This document shows positions 17,701 to 27,872 of a DNA stretch of 64,000 nucleotides, one piece after another. The translations under genes and the position numbers were made by a program. Position 1 is the first letter of the stretch; each line of letters opens with the position of its first letter. The stretch is from Methylobacterium sp. J-077 (lineage in GTDB: Bacteria > Pseudomonadota > Alphaproteobacteria > Rhizobiales > Beijerinckiaceae). Location: assembly GCF_022829365.1 (NCBI RefSeq), contig NZ_JAKSYJ010000220.1, positions 1 through 64,000 on the forward strand. Direction: 5' to 3'. The notes under the pieces are model-generated. The model was not told where the DNA came from and did not search any database. It was given only the letters and a program-made list of their open reading frames with translations.

Positions 17701-19579
17701 GCTCGATCCGCATGTCGTGCAGCCAGACCCGGGCGGATTCGTCGAGCCCCGCCGGCTTGATCCGGTAGGTCCGCTCGTCGATGACGCGAAAACCCAGATT
17801 CTCCAGGCCCGGCACCCGGTCGGAGAGGGCGATCGCGGTGCCGCGGGAGAACACCTTCAGGCGGATTTGTGCGTCGGAATCGCCGGCCCGGCGCTCCAGA
17901 TGCACGGCGCGCGGCTGCGCGTCGCTCAGCGATTCGAGGATCGCGACATCGGCCACGGCGACATCGGATGCGAAATTGTCCCGGTAGGCGGCGGAAAACG
18001 CCTCGGCGTAACGGGTGGCCAAGAGGCGCGCGCGGTCGCCGTCATGGGCCTCGGCCAGGGCCGCCCGCAGGGCGTCGCCCCAGGTCCGGACCAGGGCCGC
18101 GATGCCGGCCTCCAGCGCCGCCGGGTCGCGCTCCGGCACGTCCTCCTCGGACAGGCCGATGATGTAGTGGGTGCGGGCGAGCGGCCCGTCCGGGAAATCG
18201 GGATCGGCCAAGCTCAGCCGGCCGCCATAGGACTCGGCCAGATAGGCCCCGATCCGGGCCCGCACGGTGGAATCGTAGCGGTCCTTGGGCACGTAGACCA
18301 GGAGCGACACGAAGCGGCCGAACCGGTCCGGGCGCGACAGCACGCGGATTCGCGGCCGGTCGGCGAGGTTCGCGATCGCCAGGGTGAACCGGTACAGCCG
18401 GTCGACATCGATCTGGAACAGCTCGTCCCGCGGGTAAGTCTCCAGCACCGCCAGCAGGCTGCGGCCGGCATGGCTGGTCGGATCCAGGCCCGCCCGCTCG
18501 GCCACCGCCTCGACCTTACGGCGCAGGACCGGCACGTCCCGCGTGGGGGCTGTATACGCCGAGGCCGTGAACAGGCCGACGATCCGCACCTCGCCCGAGA
18601 GCTTGCCGGTGGCCGAGAACAGCTTCACCCCGACATAGTCGAGATACGAGACCCGGTGGACCCGGGATTTCGCGCTCGCCTTGGTGATGATCAGTGCCTG
18701 CGGCTCTTCCAGGAAGGCGAGGATCTCGGGCGTGTAGTCGACCGGGGTCCGGCCCCGGCGCAGCGGGGCGGCGCCGGGATCGCGCAACACGCCGAGGCTC
18801 GAGCCCTCGATCACGGGATGGCCGTCGCCCGCGATACCGTGCTGGCGCATGCCGAGAACCAGGAACTGCCCGTCCTTCAGCCAACCCAGGAAGGCGCGGG
18901 CCTCGGCGATCTCGTCCTCCGGCAGCGGGGAGGGGGCGCGGCCGAGGCTATCGGACAGCTCGGAGATGCGGGCCAGCATGGATTCGTGGTCGTCGCTCGC
19001 CAGGGCCACGTCGCGGTAGACTTGCGCCAGGGCCTCCACCAGCCGCGCGCGGGACTCGCCGTCCAAGCGGCCGAGATGGAGGTGGATGAAGCTCTCGCGC
19101 GCCAGGCTGCCATGGGCATCCGCGGTGGTCTCGCCGACCACCCGCACCAGCGTGCCCGAGGCATCGCGCTCGACGCCGAGGATCGGGTGAGCGACGAGGT
19201 CCGGCGTCAGGCCCAGCTCGGTCAGCTCGGCCAGGGTTGAATCCAGCAGGAACGGTCGGTTGTCGTTCACGACCTCCAGGATCGTGATCTCGCGCGGCCG
19301 TCCATTCCGAATCAGTTCGGCGTCACTCAGGCGCAGCCGGGCCGGGTCGCCCGGCCTGCGAGGTTCGGACAGGAGCGTCCGCGCCTTGACCGCGAGGTCG
19401 GCCAGGGCATCGGCGGAATAAGGGGCCAGGTCCTCCGGCGTCACGCGCCCGAACAGATCGCGGGTGAAGCCGCCGGGGCCGCCCTGCGCGGCGACGATCT
19501 CCGCGGCGGCGTCGATGAGCCCGGTCCGCGCCGACTTCTGTTCCGAGGATGACAACGCCGTGGCGGTCTCGAGTGTCAT
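14735..19579 (-). CDS. gdhB: NAD-specific glutamate dehydrogenase, large (~180 kDa) type
   Basis: A 1,614-residue enzyme that oxidatively deaminates glutamate to 2-oxoglutarate with NAD. The length and layout match the L-GDH180 class: a long N-terminal regulatory region with ACT-like segments, a central catalytic domain with GGLRWSDRPEDFRTEILGL and the lysine motif PVGAKGGF, a Rossmann region with GVGDMSGDVFGNG, and a long C-terminal domain. ATG 19579 follows GAGAGGCACG. It is monocistronic and divergent from a MarR-type gene 158 bases away. The opposite strand carries very long open frames that are coding shadows. Confidence 0.95.
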   Translation of the reverse strand: MTLETATALSSSEQKSARTGLIDAAAEIVAAQGGPGGFTRDLFGRVTPEDLAPYSADALADLAVKARTLLSEPRRPGDPARLRLSDAELIRNGRPREITILEVVNDNRPFLLDSTLAELTELGLTPDLVAHPILGVERDASGTLVRVVGETTADAHGSLARESFIHLHLGRLDGESRARLVEALAQVYRDVALASDDHESMLARISELSDSLGRAPSPLPEDEIAEARAFLGWLKDGQFLVLGMRQHGIAGDGHPVIEGSSLGVLRDPGAAPLRRGRTPVDYTPEILAFLEEPQALIITKASAKSRVHRVSYLDYVGVKLFSATGKLSGEVRIVGLFTASAYTAPTRDVPVLRRKVEAVAERAGLDPTSHAGRSLLAVLETYPRDELFQIDVDRLYRFTLAIANLADRPRIRVLSRPDRFGRFVSLLVYVPKDRYDSTVRARIGAYLAESYGGRLSLADPDFPDGPLARTHYIIGLSEEDVPERDPAALEAGIAALVRTWGDALRAALAEAHDGDRARLLATRYAEAFSAAYRDNFASDVAVADVAILESLSDAQPRAVHLERRAGDSDAQIRLKVFSRGTAIALSDRVPGLENLGFRVIDERTYRIKPAGLDESARVWLHDMRIERATGGTIDLATLERPLEEAMLALADGSVESDGYNRLVLEAALPWREAALLRALGRYLRQLRIRYGQDYLAGTLSRHPGIARAIVALFRIRFDPQAEADRAPREAETRAQIEEALGDVTSLDDDRILRRFVNLVEAAVRTNFFQKAEHGGPRETISFKFACAKVTAMPLPRPFFEIFVYSPRVEGVHLRFGYVARGGLRWSDRPEDFRTEILGLVKAQQVKNAVIVPVGAKGGFFPKRLPPASDRAAWMQEGTESYRIFIRTLLELTDNIVDQAIVPPPDTVRHDPDDAYLVVAADKGTATFSDIANALSLEKGHWLGDAFASGGSQGYDHKGMGITARGAWEAVRRHFREIDVDVQTDPITVVGVGDMSGDVFGNGMLLSESLRLVAAFDHRDIFLDPNPDAARSFAERKRLFDLGRSSWADYDAGLISEGGGVFSRSLKTIPLAPAVRAALAFDRDEATPTELMQAILKAPADLLWFGGIGTYIRATTETDEDAGDRANDAVRITAPELRVKAIGEGANLGLTQRGRIEAARSGVRLNTDAIDNSAGVNTSDVEVNIKIALMVPERDGRLDYAARNTLLAAMTDEVGRLVLRNNELQTLALSLAQRGGVGETGFAMRTMQALEAEGRLDRAVEYLPDDAAITERMRRGEGLTRPEYAVLLAYAKLSLYDAILASAVPNDPYFDRELQRYFPKALREQFPDAVKGHRLRREIISTALANIIVNRGGPSLVTRLIDGTGADAATIAKAYAITRDAFGLMELNLAIDGLSRGLSGQDQLGLYAEVQGLLTNRIVWFIRNLDLTGGLAPLVARYRDGVAAVEAALPKVLEAEALAAIGDRAAELEGHGMAREQARRLASLNALISAPDIVRVAEASGRPVEEVAATHFALEHAFRLDELATAARTVPVADTFDRVALERAVAGIAAAHRKLTAEVVADLGAGPEAVAAWAKARGAPLVRIRDAVDAISASGLTVSKATVAASLLGDLVRAD

Positions 19580-19737
19580 CGTGCCTCTCACGAACCGGGA
19601 GCCTGCACGCGCAGCGTTAGCAGGGTGAACCGCCGTGTCGATGACAGCCGGCCGCAAATCCCGGTTCCCGGGTGTCGAACCGGAGGAACCGTCAGGCCCG
19701 GCTTGTGCCACGGAGAATAGGTGCATATACACGCATC

Positions 19738-20154
19738 ATGAGCGCCGAATCTCAGATCGAACCCTGCACATGCGTCGCGCTGCGCCGCGCCACCCGCGCC
19801 TTGACCGCGTCCTATGATGCCGCCCTGCGTCCGTCCGGCCTGCGGGTGACGCAGTTCTCGATTCTGCGACGCCTGGAGCGGCTCGGGCCGACGCCGCTGA
19901 CCCGGCTGGCCATCGAGGCGGTTCTGGAGCGGACTACCATGGCCCGCAACCTCGACCCTCTGGAACGACGTGGCCTCGTGAAGATCGAACCGGGTCGGGA
20001 TGCGCGTGAGCGGATCGTCTCCCTGACGGATGCCGGTCGCGAGGCCGTGGCGGCGGCTACGCCCTTCTGGCAGGCGGCCCAAGCCCGAATCAACGCGCAG
20101 ATCGATTTTAAGGCCGTTGCAGCCCTCGCGGACGCCCTGATCGCCGCCGCCTGA
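19738..20154 (+). CDS. MarR-family transcriptional regulator
   Basis: A 138-residue winged-helix regulator. Residues ~35-100 contain VTQFSILRRLERLGP, TRLAIEAVLERTTMARNLDPLERRGLV and the wing DARERIVSLTDAGREA. An N-terminal CTC pair (CTCVALRRATRAL) could respond to thiol oxidation; this is common in one MarR subgroup but unproven here. ATG 19738 is used. GTGCATATACAC just upstream (19721-19732) is an imperfect palindrome that may be its operator. The MFS gene starts 30 bases downstream, so the two likely form an operon and the regulator probably controls the transporter. Confidence 0.88.
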   Translation: MSAESQIEPCTCVALRRATRALTASYDAALRPSGLRVTQFSILRRLERLGPTPLTRLAIEAVLERTTMARNLDPLERRGLVKIEPGRDARERIVSLTDAGREAVAAATPFWQAAQARINAQIDFKAVAALADALIAAA

Positions 20155-20183
20155 CCGACCGTCTCATCCTCCGGAGCCCCAAC

Positions 20184-21479
20184 ATGCCCGTCCCCATCGA
20201 GACGCTCTCCGCGCCGCCCGTGCCGCGCCTGCACTATGCCTGGGTCGTCGCCGGGGTGACCTTCCTGGTGCTGCTGATCGGGGCGGGGGTGCGCGCGACG
20301 CCGAGCGTGCTGATCGTGCCCTGGGAGCGGGAATTCGGCTGGACCGCGGCGACGATCTCGGTCGGCATCGCCCTCAACATCTTCCTGTACGGGATGATCG
20401 GGCCGTTCGCGGTGGCGATCATCGAGCGTTTCGGATTGCGGCGGGCGGTTTGCTGCGCGCTGTTCGTCCTGGCGGTCGGCACGGCCGCCACCAGCCTGAT
20501 GACCGCGCCCTGGCAGATGGTCCTGCTCTGGGGCATCGTGGTCGGCTCCGGCTCGGGGATGGTCGCCAACGTGCTCGGCGCGACCGTGGCCGGGCGCTGG
20601 TTCGGCAAGCGCCGGGGCTTGGTGATCGGCATGCTCACCGCCAGCAGCGCCACCGGACAGCTGATCTTCCTGCCGATGCTCGCCTCTCTCGCGGTTGGGC
20701 AGGGCTGGCGCTCGGTCTCCCTGCTGGTCGCGGCCGTGACCCTGGTGCTGATCCCGGTGGCGGCCCTGCTGCTGCGCGACCGGCCGGCGGATCTCGGCCT
20801 GCCGCGCTACGGCGAGACCGTCGTGACCCCGACCCCGGTGCTCACCGAGAACCCCGCCGTCCGGGCCCTGCGCGGCCTGCGGACCGGCCTGAGATCGAAG
20901 GATTTCTGGCTGTTGTCGGGCACGTTCTTCATCTGCGGTGCCTCGACCAACGGCCTGATCGGCACGCACCTGATCCCCGCCTGCATCGACCACGGCATCG
21001 CCGAGGTGACGGCCGCGGGCCTGCTCGCGGTCATGGGCATCTGCGACCTGATCGGCACCACGGCGTCGGGCTGGCTCACGGACCGGTTCGATTCGCGCAA
21101 GCTCCTCGCCTGGTATTATGCCCTGCGCGGACTCTCGTTGATCTTTCTGCCCTACTCGTTCGATCTCAGCTTCTACGGCCTGTCCCTGTTCGCGGTGTTC
21201 TACGGTCTCGACTGGATCGCCACCGTGCCCCCCACCGTCCAGCTCGCCGGAAAGTCCTTCGGCGAGGAGAATGCCGCGCTGATGTTCGGCTGGATCGCCG
21301 CCGCCCACCAGATCGGCGCCGCCTCGGCCGCTTGGCTCGCCGGCCTGGTTCGGACCGATACCGGCACCTATCTCGGCGCCTTCGTGTCGGCGGGCCTGCT
21401 CTGCCTGGTCGCCGCCCTGATGGCGGGTTTCGTCGGGCGCAGCCCCCGGGAGCCGGCCCTGCGCCCGCTGCCGGCCTGA
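20184..21479 (+). CDS. MFS transporter (OFA/monocarboxylate-like)
   Basis: A 431-residue permease with 12 hydrophobic segments. HYAWVVAGVTFLVLLIGAGVRATPSV at the N-terminus, and GRWFGKRRGLVIGMLTASSATGQ after helix 4, match the OFA/monocarboxylate porter branch of the superfamily, which often moves organic acids. A cytoplasmic loop near residue 215 carries charged residues. ATG 20184 follows CCGGAG. It is in a probable operon with the upstream MarR gene. Exact substrate unknown. Confidence 0.85.
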   Translation: MPVPIETLSAPPVPRLHYAWVVAGVTFLVLLIGAGVRATPSVLIVPWEREFGWTAATISVGIALNIFLYGMIGPFAVAIIERFGLRRAVCCALFVLAVGTAATSLMTAPWQMVLLWGIVVGSGSGMVANVLGATVAGRWFGKRRGLVIGMLTASSATGQLIFLPMLASLAVGQGWRSVSLLVAAVTLVLIPVAALLLRDRPADLGLPRYGETVVTPTPVLTENPAVRALRGLRTGLRSKDFWLLSGTFFICGASTNGLIGTHLIPACIDHGIAEVTAAGLLAVMGICDLIGTTASGWLTDRFDSRKLLAWYYALRGLSLIFLPYSFDLSFYGLSLFAVFYGLDWIATVPPTVQLAGKSFGEENAALMFGWIAAAHQIGAASAAWLAGLVRTDTGTYLGAFVSAGLLCLVAALMAGFVGRSPREPALRPLPA

Positions 21480-21566
21480 GCTGCATCACGGGGCCGAATC
21501 CGTCACAAGCGTGCCGCGAAGGGGGCGCCTCCATCGGGCGATCCCTTCGCAGCACGAGCGCGCATT

Positions 21567-22832
21567 GTGACAATCGCCATCCGGCCCAACCCGCCGGTCC
21601 AGCAGGTTCGCGCCCCGCGGTCTGGGCCGGGCTTCACCGAGTTCGTCGCCATCATCGCGCTGATGATGGCGGTCACCGCCATCTCCATCGACAACCTGCT
21701 GCCGGCCTTCCCGGCGATCGAGGCCCGGTTCTCCGTGCCCGATCCGAACCGGCTGCAGCTCCTCGTCTACGTGTTCATGGCCGGGTTCGGCGTCGCGCAG
21801 CTCGCCTACGGGCCGATCTCGGACACGTTCGGGCGCCGCAAGGTGCTGCTAACCAGCCTGGCGATCTACGTCGTGGGCTGCGGCCTCGCCATGGTGGCGC
21901 CGAGCTTCGGCTGGCTGCTGGCGGCCCGGGTCATCCAGGGCATCGGCGCGGCCGGCGGGCGCGTGCTCTCGGTGGCGATCGTGCGCGACCGCTTCGCCGG
22001 CCGCGAGATGGCGAGCGTGATGTCGCTGACCATGATGGTCTTCCTGATCGTCCCGATGATCGCCCCGGCGCTCGGCGGCCTGATGCTGGCGCTAGGCTCC
22101 TGGGTCTACGTGTTCGTCTCGATGCTGGCGCTGGCCTTCTGGCTGACCGCCTGGTTCTCCCTGAGGATGCCGGAGACCCTGCACCCGGAATACCGCCGCC
22201 CGCTCTCGCTCGGGGCGACCTGGGACGCGGTCCGCACCACGGTCACGACCCGGGTCTCCATCGGCTACGCCACGGCGCTCGGCCTGCTCACCGGCTGCAT
22301 CATGGGCTATGTCGGCTCGGCCCAGCAGGTGTTCGATACCGGGCTCTACCACCTCGGGCCGCTGTTCCCCCTGGCCTTCGGGCTGGTGGCCGGCGCCATG
22401 GGCGCGGCGACGCTGATCAACGCCCGCATCGTCCGGCGGCTCGGGATGCGGGCGCTCTCGCATGCCGGCATCATCGCCTTCACGCTGGTCGCCCTGGCCC
22501 AGGTCGGCGTGGGCTTGGCCTATCACGGCCATCCGCCGCTGGCGGTGTTCCTGACGACCCTGGCGGCGAACCAGTTTTTGATGAGCTTCGCCCTGCCGAA
22601 CTTCAGCGCCCTGGCGCTGGAACCGCTCGGCGCCATCGCGGGTACGGCCTCGTCGTTCGTGGGCTTCTACACGACGATCCTGGGGGCGTTCTCCGGCTTC
22701 CTGATCGGCCAGGCCTTCGACGGGACCGTGCTGCCGGTCGGGATCGGCTATGCGACCCTCGGGGGACTGGCGCTGCTGGTGGTGCTCTGGACCGAGCGCG
22801 GACGCCTGTTCCGGGGCGGGGTCGCGAGTTGA
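21567..22832 (+). CDS. Bcr/CflA-family drug-resistance MFS transporter
   Basis: A 421-residue exporter. DNLLPAFPAIEARF in helix 1, then the motif A-like GPISDTFGRRKVLL and RVIQGIGAAGGRVLSVAIVRD, are signatures of the Bcr/CflA DHA1 family, which exports bicyclomycin, chloramphenicol and related compounds. The GTG start at 21567 has no strong ribosome-binding site, so the N-terminus is uncertain. It lies 87 bases downstream of the OFA-like MFS gene on the same strand and could be read from the same transcript. Confidence 0.88.
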   Translation: MTIAIRPNPPVQQVRAPRSGPGFTEFVAIIALMMAVTAISIDNLLPAFPAIEARFSVPDPNRLQLLVYVFMAGFGVAQLAYGPISDTFGRRKVLLTSLAIYVVGCGLAMVAPSFGWLLAARVIQGIGAAGGRVLSVAIVRDRFAGREMASVMSLTMMVFLIVPMIAPALGGLMLALGSWVYVFVSMLALAFWLTAWFSLRMPETLHPEYRRPLSLGATWDAVRTTVTTRVSIGYATALGLLTGCIMGYVGSAQQVFDTGLYHLGPLFPLAFGLVAGAMGAATLINARIVRRLGMRALSHAGIIAFTLVALAQVGVGLAYHGHPPLAVFLTTLAANQFLMSFALPNFSALALEPLGAIAGTASSFVGFYTTILGAFSGFLIGQAFDGTVLPVGIGYATLGGLALLVVLWTERGRLFRGGVAS

Positions 22833-22906
22833 CAGTTCGGACTTAACCCGGCCTTCAAACGAATGCGGCAGCCTCCGGTCAGCCCTCGCAGCCGACCGGA
22901 CCCGAT

Positions 22907-23437
22907 ATGATCGCCCGCGCCCAGGACGGAACCCTTCTCGCCGCGCGCCTGCTCCTGGCCGCCGCACTCTTGCCGACCGGGATCGCACGGGCGCTGAACG
23001 TCTCGGGATTTGCGCTGACGCTGGCCGGCAGCGGCATGCCGTTCCCGAACGGCGTCGCCACAGCCGCCGTGGTGGTGCAGGTCTTCGGCCCGCTGGCCCT
23101 GATCCTCGGCGTGCTGCCGCGCCTGACCGGGCTGGCGCTCGCCGTGTTCGCGGCGGTGACGGCCGTGATGCTGCACGCCTTCTGGCAATATGTCGGGCCG
23201 GCCGCAGTGGCCGAACGGACGCTGATGCTGGCCGATCTCGGCTTGGCGGGCGGGTTTTTGATCTATGCGCTCACCGGCCCCGGCGCCTGGAGTTGGCAGG
23301 GCTGGCGCACCGGCCAGATCGGCGAGCGGTCGGCCCCGCAGCGCGCGCCTATCAAGGCACCGGCCAAAAGCGCGGCGGCGCGTGGTGGCACCGGAAAAAA
23401 ATCGGGTGGGCGCGCACCGGCTCGCGCCGCAGCCTGA
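22907..23437 (+). CDS. DoxX family membrane protein
   Basis: A 176-residue protein with four hydrophobic segments in the first ~130 residues (LLAARLLLAAALLPTGIARA, VVVQVFGPLALILG, LALAVFAAVTAVMLHAFW, LMLADLGLAGGFLIYAL), matching DoxX. A ~45-residue basic tail rich in Lys, Ala and Arg follows. DoxX proteins are linked to quinone or thiol redox chemistry, but the role varies. The gene follows the Bcr/CflA exporter by 74 bases and is convergent with a third MFS gene 5 bases on. Confidence 0.85.
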   Translation: MIARAQDGTLLAARLLLAAALLPTGIARALNVSGFALTLAGSGMPFPNGVATAAVVVQVFGPLALILGVLPRLTGLALAVFAAVTAVMLHAFWQYVGPAAVAERTLMLADLGLAGGFLIYALTGPGAWSWQGWRTGQIGERSAPQRAPIKAPAKSAAARGGTGKKSGGRAPARAAA

Positions 23438-23442
23438 TCGGC

Positions 23443-24891
23443 TTAGCTCGCCCGAGGCTTCAGCTCGGGCGTCGCGGACGGCGTCGCGGCGACCATTCGG
23501 CGACCGGAAATCTCGGCGCCGGCATCGGGCGTCAGCTTGCGGAACGCCAGCACGGAGGCCGCCGACAGCACGGCCACGGCGAAGAAGGCCGGCCCGAAAT
23601 CCCCGGCCTTGATCGTGGTCCGGCCGTGGAACCCGGCCGTACCCTCGAGCGCCAGGGCGCCCAGCGTGACCCCTAGGCTCAGCGACAGCTGCTGGCAGAC
23701 GCTGGCGAAGCTTGTGGCCGCGCTCATCTCCCGGGATTCGAGGTCGGCATACGCGATGGCGTTGACGCAGGTGAACTGCACCGAGCGCGAGCAGCCGCCG
23801 ATGAACAGCAGCGCGATCATGATCCAGTGCGGCGTCTCTGCGGTATAGAGGCCGTTCACCGCCAGGAAGGCCGAGGCCAGCACCGCGTTGGCGACCATCA
23901 CGGCGCGGAAGCCCAGGCGGCGCAGGATCCGGGGCGCCAGGGTCTTCACGAACATCGCCCCGGCCGCCGCCGCGAAGGTGATCAGGCCGGAATGCAACGC
24001 GTCGAGCCCGAACCCGACCTGCAGCATCAGCGGCAGCAGGAACGGGATCGCCCCGGTCCCGACCCGGAACAAGCTGCCGCCGAAGATGGCGACCCGAAAG
24101 GTCGGGCGGTTCATCAGGTCGAGCCGGACGATCGGGTGGGCGACGCGCCGGGCATGCAAAAAGTAGAGTGGCAGCAGGATCGCGCCGCCGGCCAGGCATC
24201 CCCAGGAGACCGCGGCCGGCAGGAGATGGCGCCCCATCGAGGCGAGCCCGAGCATCAGGGCTGCGAGGCCGGTGCCGAGCACGAAGAAGCCGGTCAGGTC
24301 GAGGGGCGGCCGCTCCGGCTCGCGCACATCCTCGAAATACAGGCTCGCCAGCACGATCCCGGCGCAGCCGATCGGCAGGTTGATGAAGAAGATCCAGCGC
24401 CAGTCGAACCAAGTGGTGATCAAGCCGCCCAGCGGCGGCCCGAGCACCGGGCCCACGAGGGCCGGGAAGGTCAGGTAGGCGAGCGCCGTCACGAGTTGCG
24501 ACTTCGGCACGCTGCGCAGGACGACGAGGCGCCCCACCGGCACCATCATGGCGCCGCCCATGCCCTGGAGGAACCGTGCGGCCACGAACCACGCCAGGCC
24601 GTTCGCCGCCGCGCAGGCCAGCGAGCCGATCATGAACACCACCAGCGCGGCCCGGAACACCGTGCGCGAGCCGTAGCGATCGGCCATCCAGCCGCTCACC
24701 GGGATGAAGATCGCCAGGCTGACGAGATAGGACGTCAGCGCCAGCTTCAGGGCGATCGGATCCTCACCGAGGCTCGCCGCGATGCTGGGCAGCGCCGTGG
24801 CGATCACCGTGGAATCGGTGTTCTCCATGAACAGGGCGGTGGCCACCGTCAGGGGGACGATCCAGAGCGGTTTTTGGGTCGGCGAAGACAT
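23443..24891 (-). CDS. MFS transporter, DHA2 (EmrB/QacA) family
   Basis: A 482-residue exporter with about 14 hydrophobic segments. MENTDSTVIATALPSIAASL is the helix-1 signature (D1 motif), followed by GWMADRYGSRTVF (motif A) and ARFLQGMGGAMMVP (motif B/C region). DHA2 proteins export hydrophobic drugs by proton antiport. The start at 24891 gives the typical short leader MSSPTQKPLW. The upstream open frame is not transporter-like. It is divergent from the DUF3313 lipoprotein gene. Confidence 0.88.
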   Translation of the reverse strand: MSSPTQKPLWIVPLTVATALFMENTDSTVIATALPSIAASLGEDPIALKLALTSYLVSLAIFIPVSGWMADRYGSRTVFRAALVVFMIGSLACAAANGLAWFVAARFLQGMGGAMMVPVGRLVVLRSVPKSQLVTALAYLTFPALVGPVLGPPLGGLITTWFDWRWIFFINLPIGCAGIVLASLYFEDVREPERPPLDLTGFFVLGTGLAALMLGLASMGRHLLPAAVSWGCLAGGAILLPLYFLHARRVAHPIVRLDLMNRPTFRVAIFGGSLFRVGTGAIPFLLPLMLQVGFGLDALHSGLITFAAAAGAMFVKTLAPRILRRLGFRAVMVANAVLASAFLAVNGLYTAETPHWIMIALLFIGGCSRSVQFTCVNAIAYADLESREMSAATSFASVCQQLSLSLGVTLGALALEGTAGFHGRTTIKAGDFGPAFFAVAVLSAASVLAFRKLTPDAGAEISGRRMVAATPSATPELKPRAS

Positions 24892-25098
24892 CGGACAGCA
24901 GACGCGCGTCGCGCCGGGACGGTTGCACGGCGGGGGGCGCCCATTCGCATCGTTATGTTTCGCGTCTGTATCCGCCACGCAACAGGGGTTGCATCGTGAC
25001 CGAGCGCCACCTTTTGTGCGCGAGCTCCAATGGCTACGTTTGGCCCGAGCGGTCTTCCGGCCGTCGATCCCGGCACGGTGCCGGCCGTGAGACCCTCG

Positions 25099-25986
25099 AT
25101 GCAGCCCTCTCCGAGCAAGCGCCGTTCCCTGTCGCGGATCGCCGCCGCCGTCGCGCTCCTGTCGACGGTCGCGGCCTGCGGCACCGTGCTCCTGAACGAT
25201 CGCGGTTCGCTGACGCGCTACGATCGCCTGAAGGCCAGTTCCGCGGTCGCCTCGGCCTCGCGGCTCTACGTTGACCGGCCGGCCTTGGCCAAGGCCCGCA
25301 CCGTGCGGATCATCCCGACGGCGTTTCACGCCGATGTCGCGGGGTCTGCGCCGCTGACCCAGGCCGAACGCCGCCTGATCGCCAATGCGGCTGACCGGGC
25401 GCTCTGCTACGACCTGTCCCTGCGCTACGACATCGTGACCGGCCGCGACGCCGACCTGACCGTGCGGGCGCAGGTCACCCGGGTCGAGCCCACCGATCTC
25501 CTCGGAGCAGGCGCCACCATCGCGGGCTCGGCCGGCGTGACCGTGGCCTCGCAGGTCGGGCTCAGCGCCGTCGAGGGCATCGGCCGCATCCCGGTCCCGC
25601 GGATCCCGATCGGGCTCGGCAGCCTCACGGTCGAGGCCGAGGCGCTCGACCGTCGGCGCGAGCAGCGCGCCGCGATGGTCTGGGGCGGGGCCGCGAATTC
25701 GTTCACCAGCCAGCCGCGCTTCTCCCGCGCCAGCGACGCCTACGACCTCGCCGGCGAGTTCGGCCAGGATTTCGGCTTCATGCTGGCCACCGGCGACGAC
25801 CCGTTCAACGCCCCCAACACCCTGCCGACCTGGGATCGCATCCGGGTCACCACGCTGGGCGAGGCGCCTCTCGACCCCGACTGCGAGGCTTTCGGCCGGG
25901 CGCCCGGCATCGACGGTATCCTGGGCGACTATATCGGCTTGCCGCCGGAATACACCGACAAGGGCGCCGCTCCGGTGGCTCGCTGA
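25099..25986 (+). CDS. DUF3313 domain-containing lipoprotein
   Basis: A 295-residue exported lipoprotein. A basic N-terminus (PSKRRSLSRI) and hydrophobic segment end in the lipobox LSTVAAC at about residue 27, followed by Gly. The mature part (RLKASSAVASASRLYVDRPAL, and the ALCYDLSLRYDIVT region) resembles the DUF3313 family of outer-membrane-anchored proteins of unknown role. ATG 25099 is preferred because it places the signal peptide close to the start; an upstream ATG at 25030 would add 23 residues. Confidence 0.75.
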   Translation: MQPSPSKRRSLSRIAAAVALLSTVAACGTVLLNDRGSLTRYDRLKASSAVASASRLYVDRPALAKARTVRIIPTAFHADVAGSAPLTQAERRLIANAADRALCYDLSLRYDIVTGRDADLTVRAQVTRVEPTDLLGAGATIAGSAGVTVASQVGLSAVEGIGRIPVPRIPIGLGSLTVEAEALDRRREQRAAMVWGGAANSFTSQPRFSRASDAYDLAGEFGQDFGFMLATGDDPFNAPNTLPTWDRIRVTTLGEAPLDPDCEAFGRAPGIDGILGDYIGLPPEYTDKGAAPVAR

Positions 25987-26126
25987 CCGCGCCGCCCATC
26001 CCGGTCCGAAAAAGCGGGGGAGCCATGCGCGATTTCCCGCTGCAGCGCGGCGACGGCGCATTGGCGCGGCTGCGGACCCCATGATACTGGCACTTGCCAA
26101 CCCGATCCCGCTGCGCAGCCCCCTGA

Positions 26127-27647
<1,521 letters not shown>

Positions 27648-27872
27648 CGCGAGAGTTTTCGCGCTCATGAAGCGCTCCCTCTCCCTTGGCGGGGGGAGCC
27701 TGCACTTCATTTGCCATCGCAGAAAATGGACAGAGCGGGCACGTGGTACGAGGACCACGTTCAGCTGAGGCGTGCGTCTCCATCACCGCCTTGACTCGGC
27801 CATACGAGCAACCTTCGATGGCTACGTCGAAAGAAACCGATGCGGCCGGCGACCCAGCCCCGGAGACACTCA

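Noticed and set aside
13274-19240. A 1,988-codon plus-strand open frame spanning the MFS and gdh genes
   Set aside because: It is antisense to gdh and out of frame with the MFS gene; the translation is Arg/Gly/Asp-rich low-complexity typical of GC-rich shadow frames.
22748-24592. Long minus-strand frame across the DoxX and DHA2 transporter genes
   Set aside because: Out of frame with the DHA2 gene and of shadow composition; the transporter reading has clear membrane segments and family motifs.
27741-27760. Stem-loop ACGTGGT/ACCACGT as the guaB terminator
   Set aside because: It is ~95 bases after the stop, has a short stem and no T-tract on either strand.
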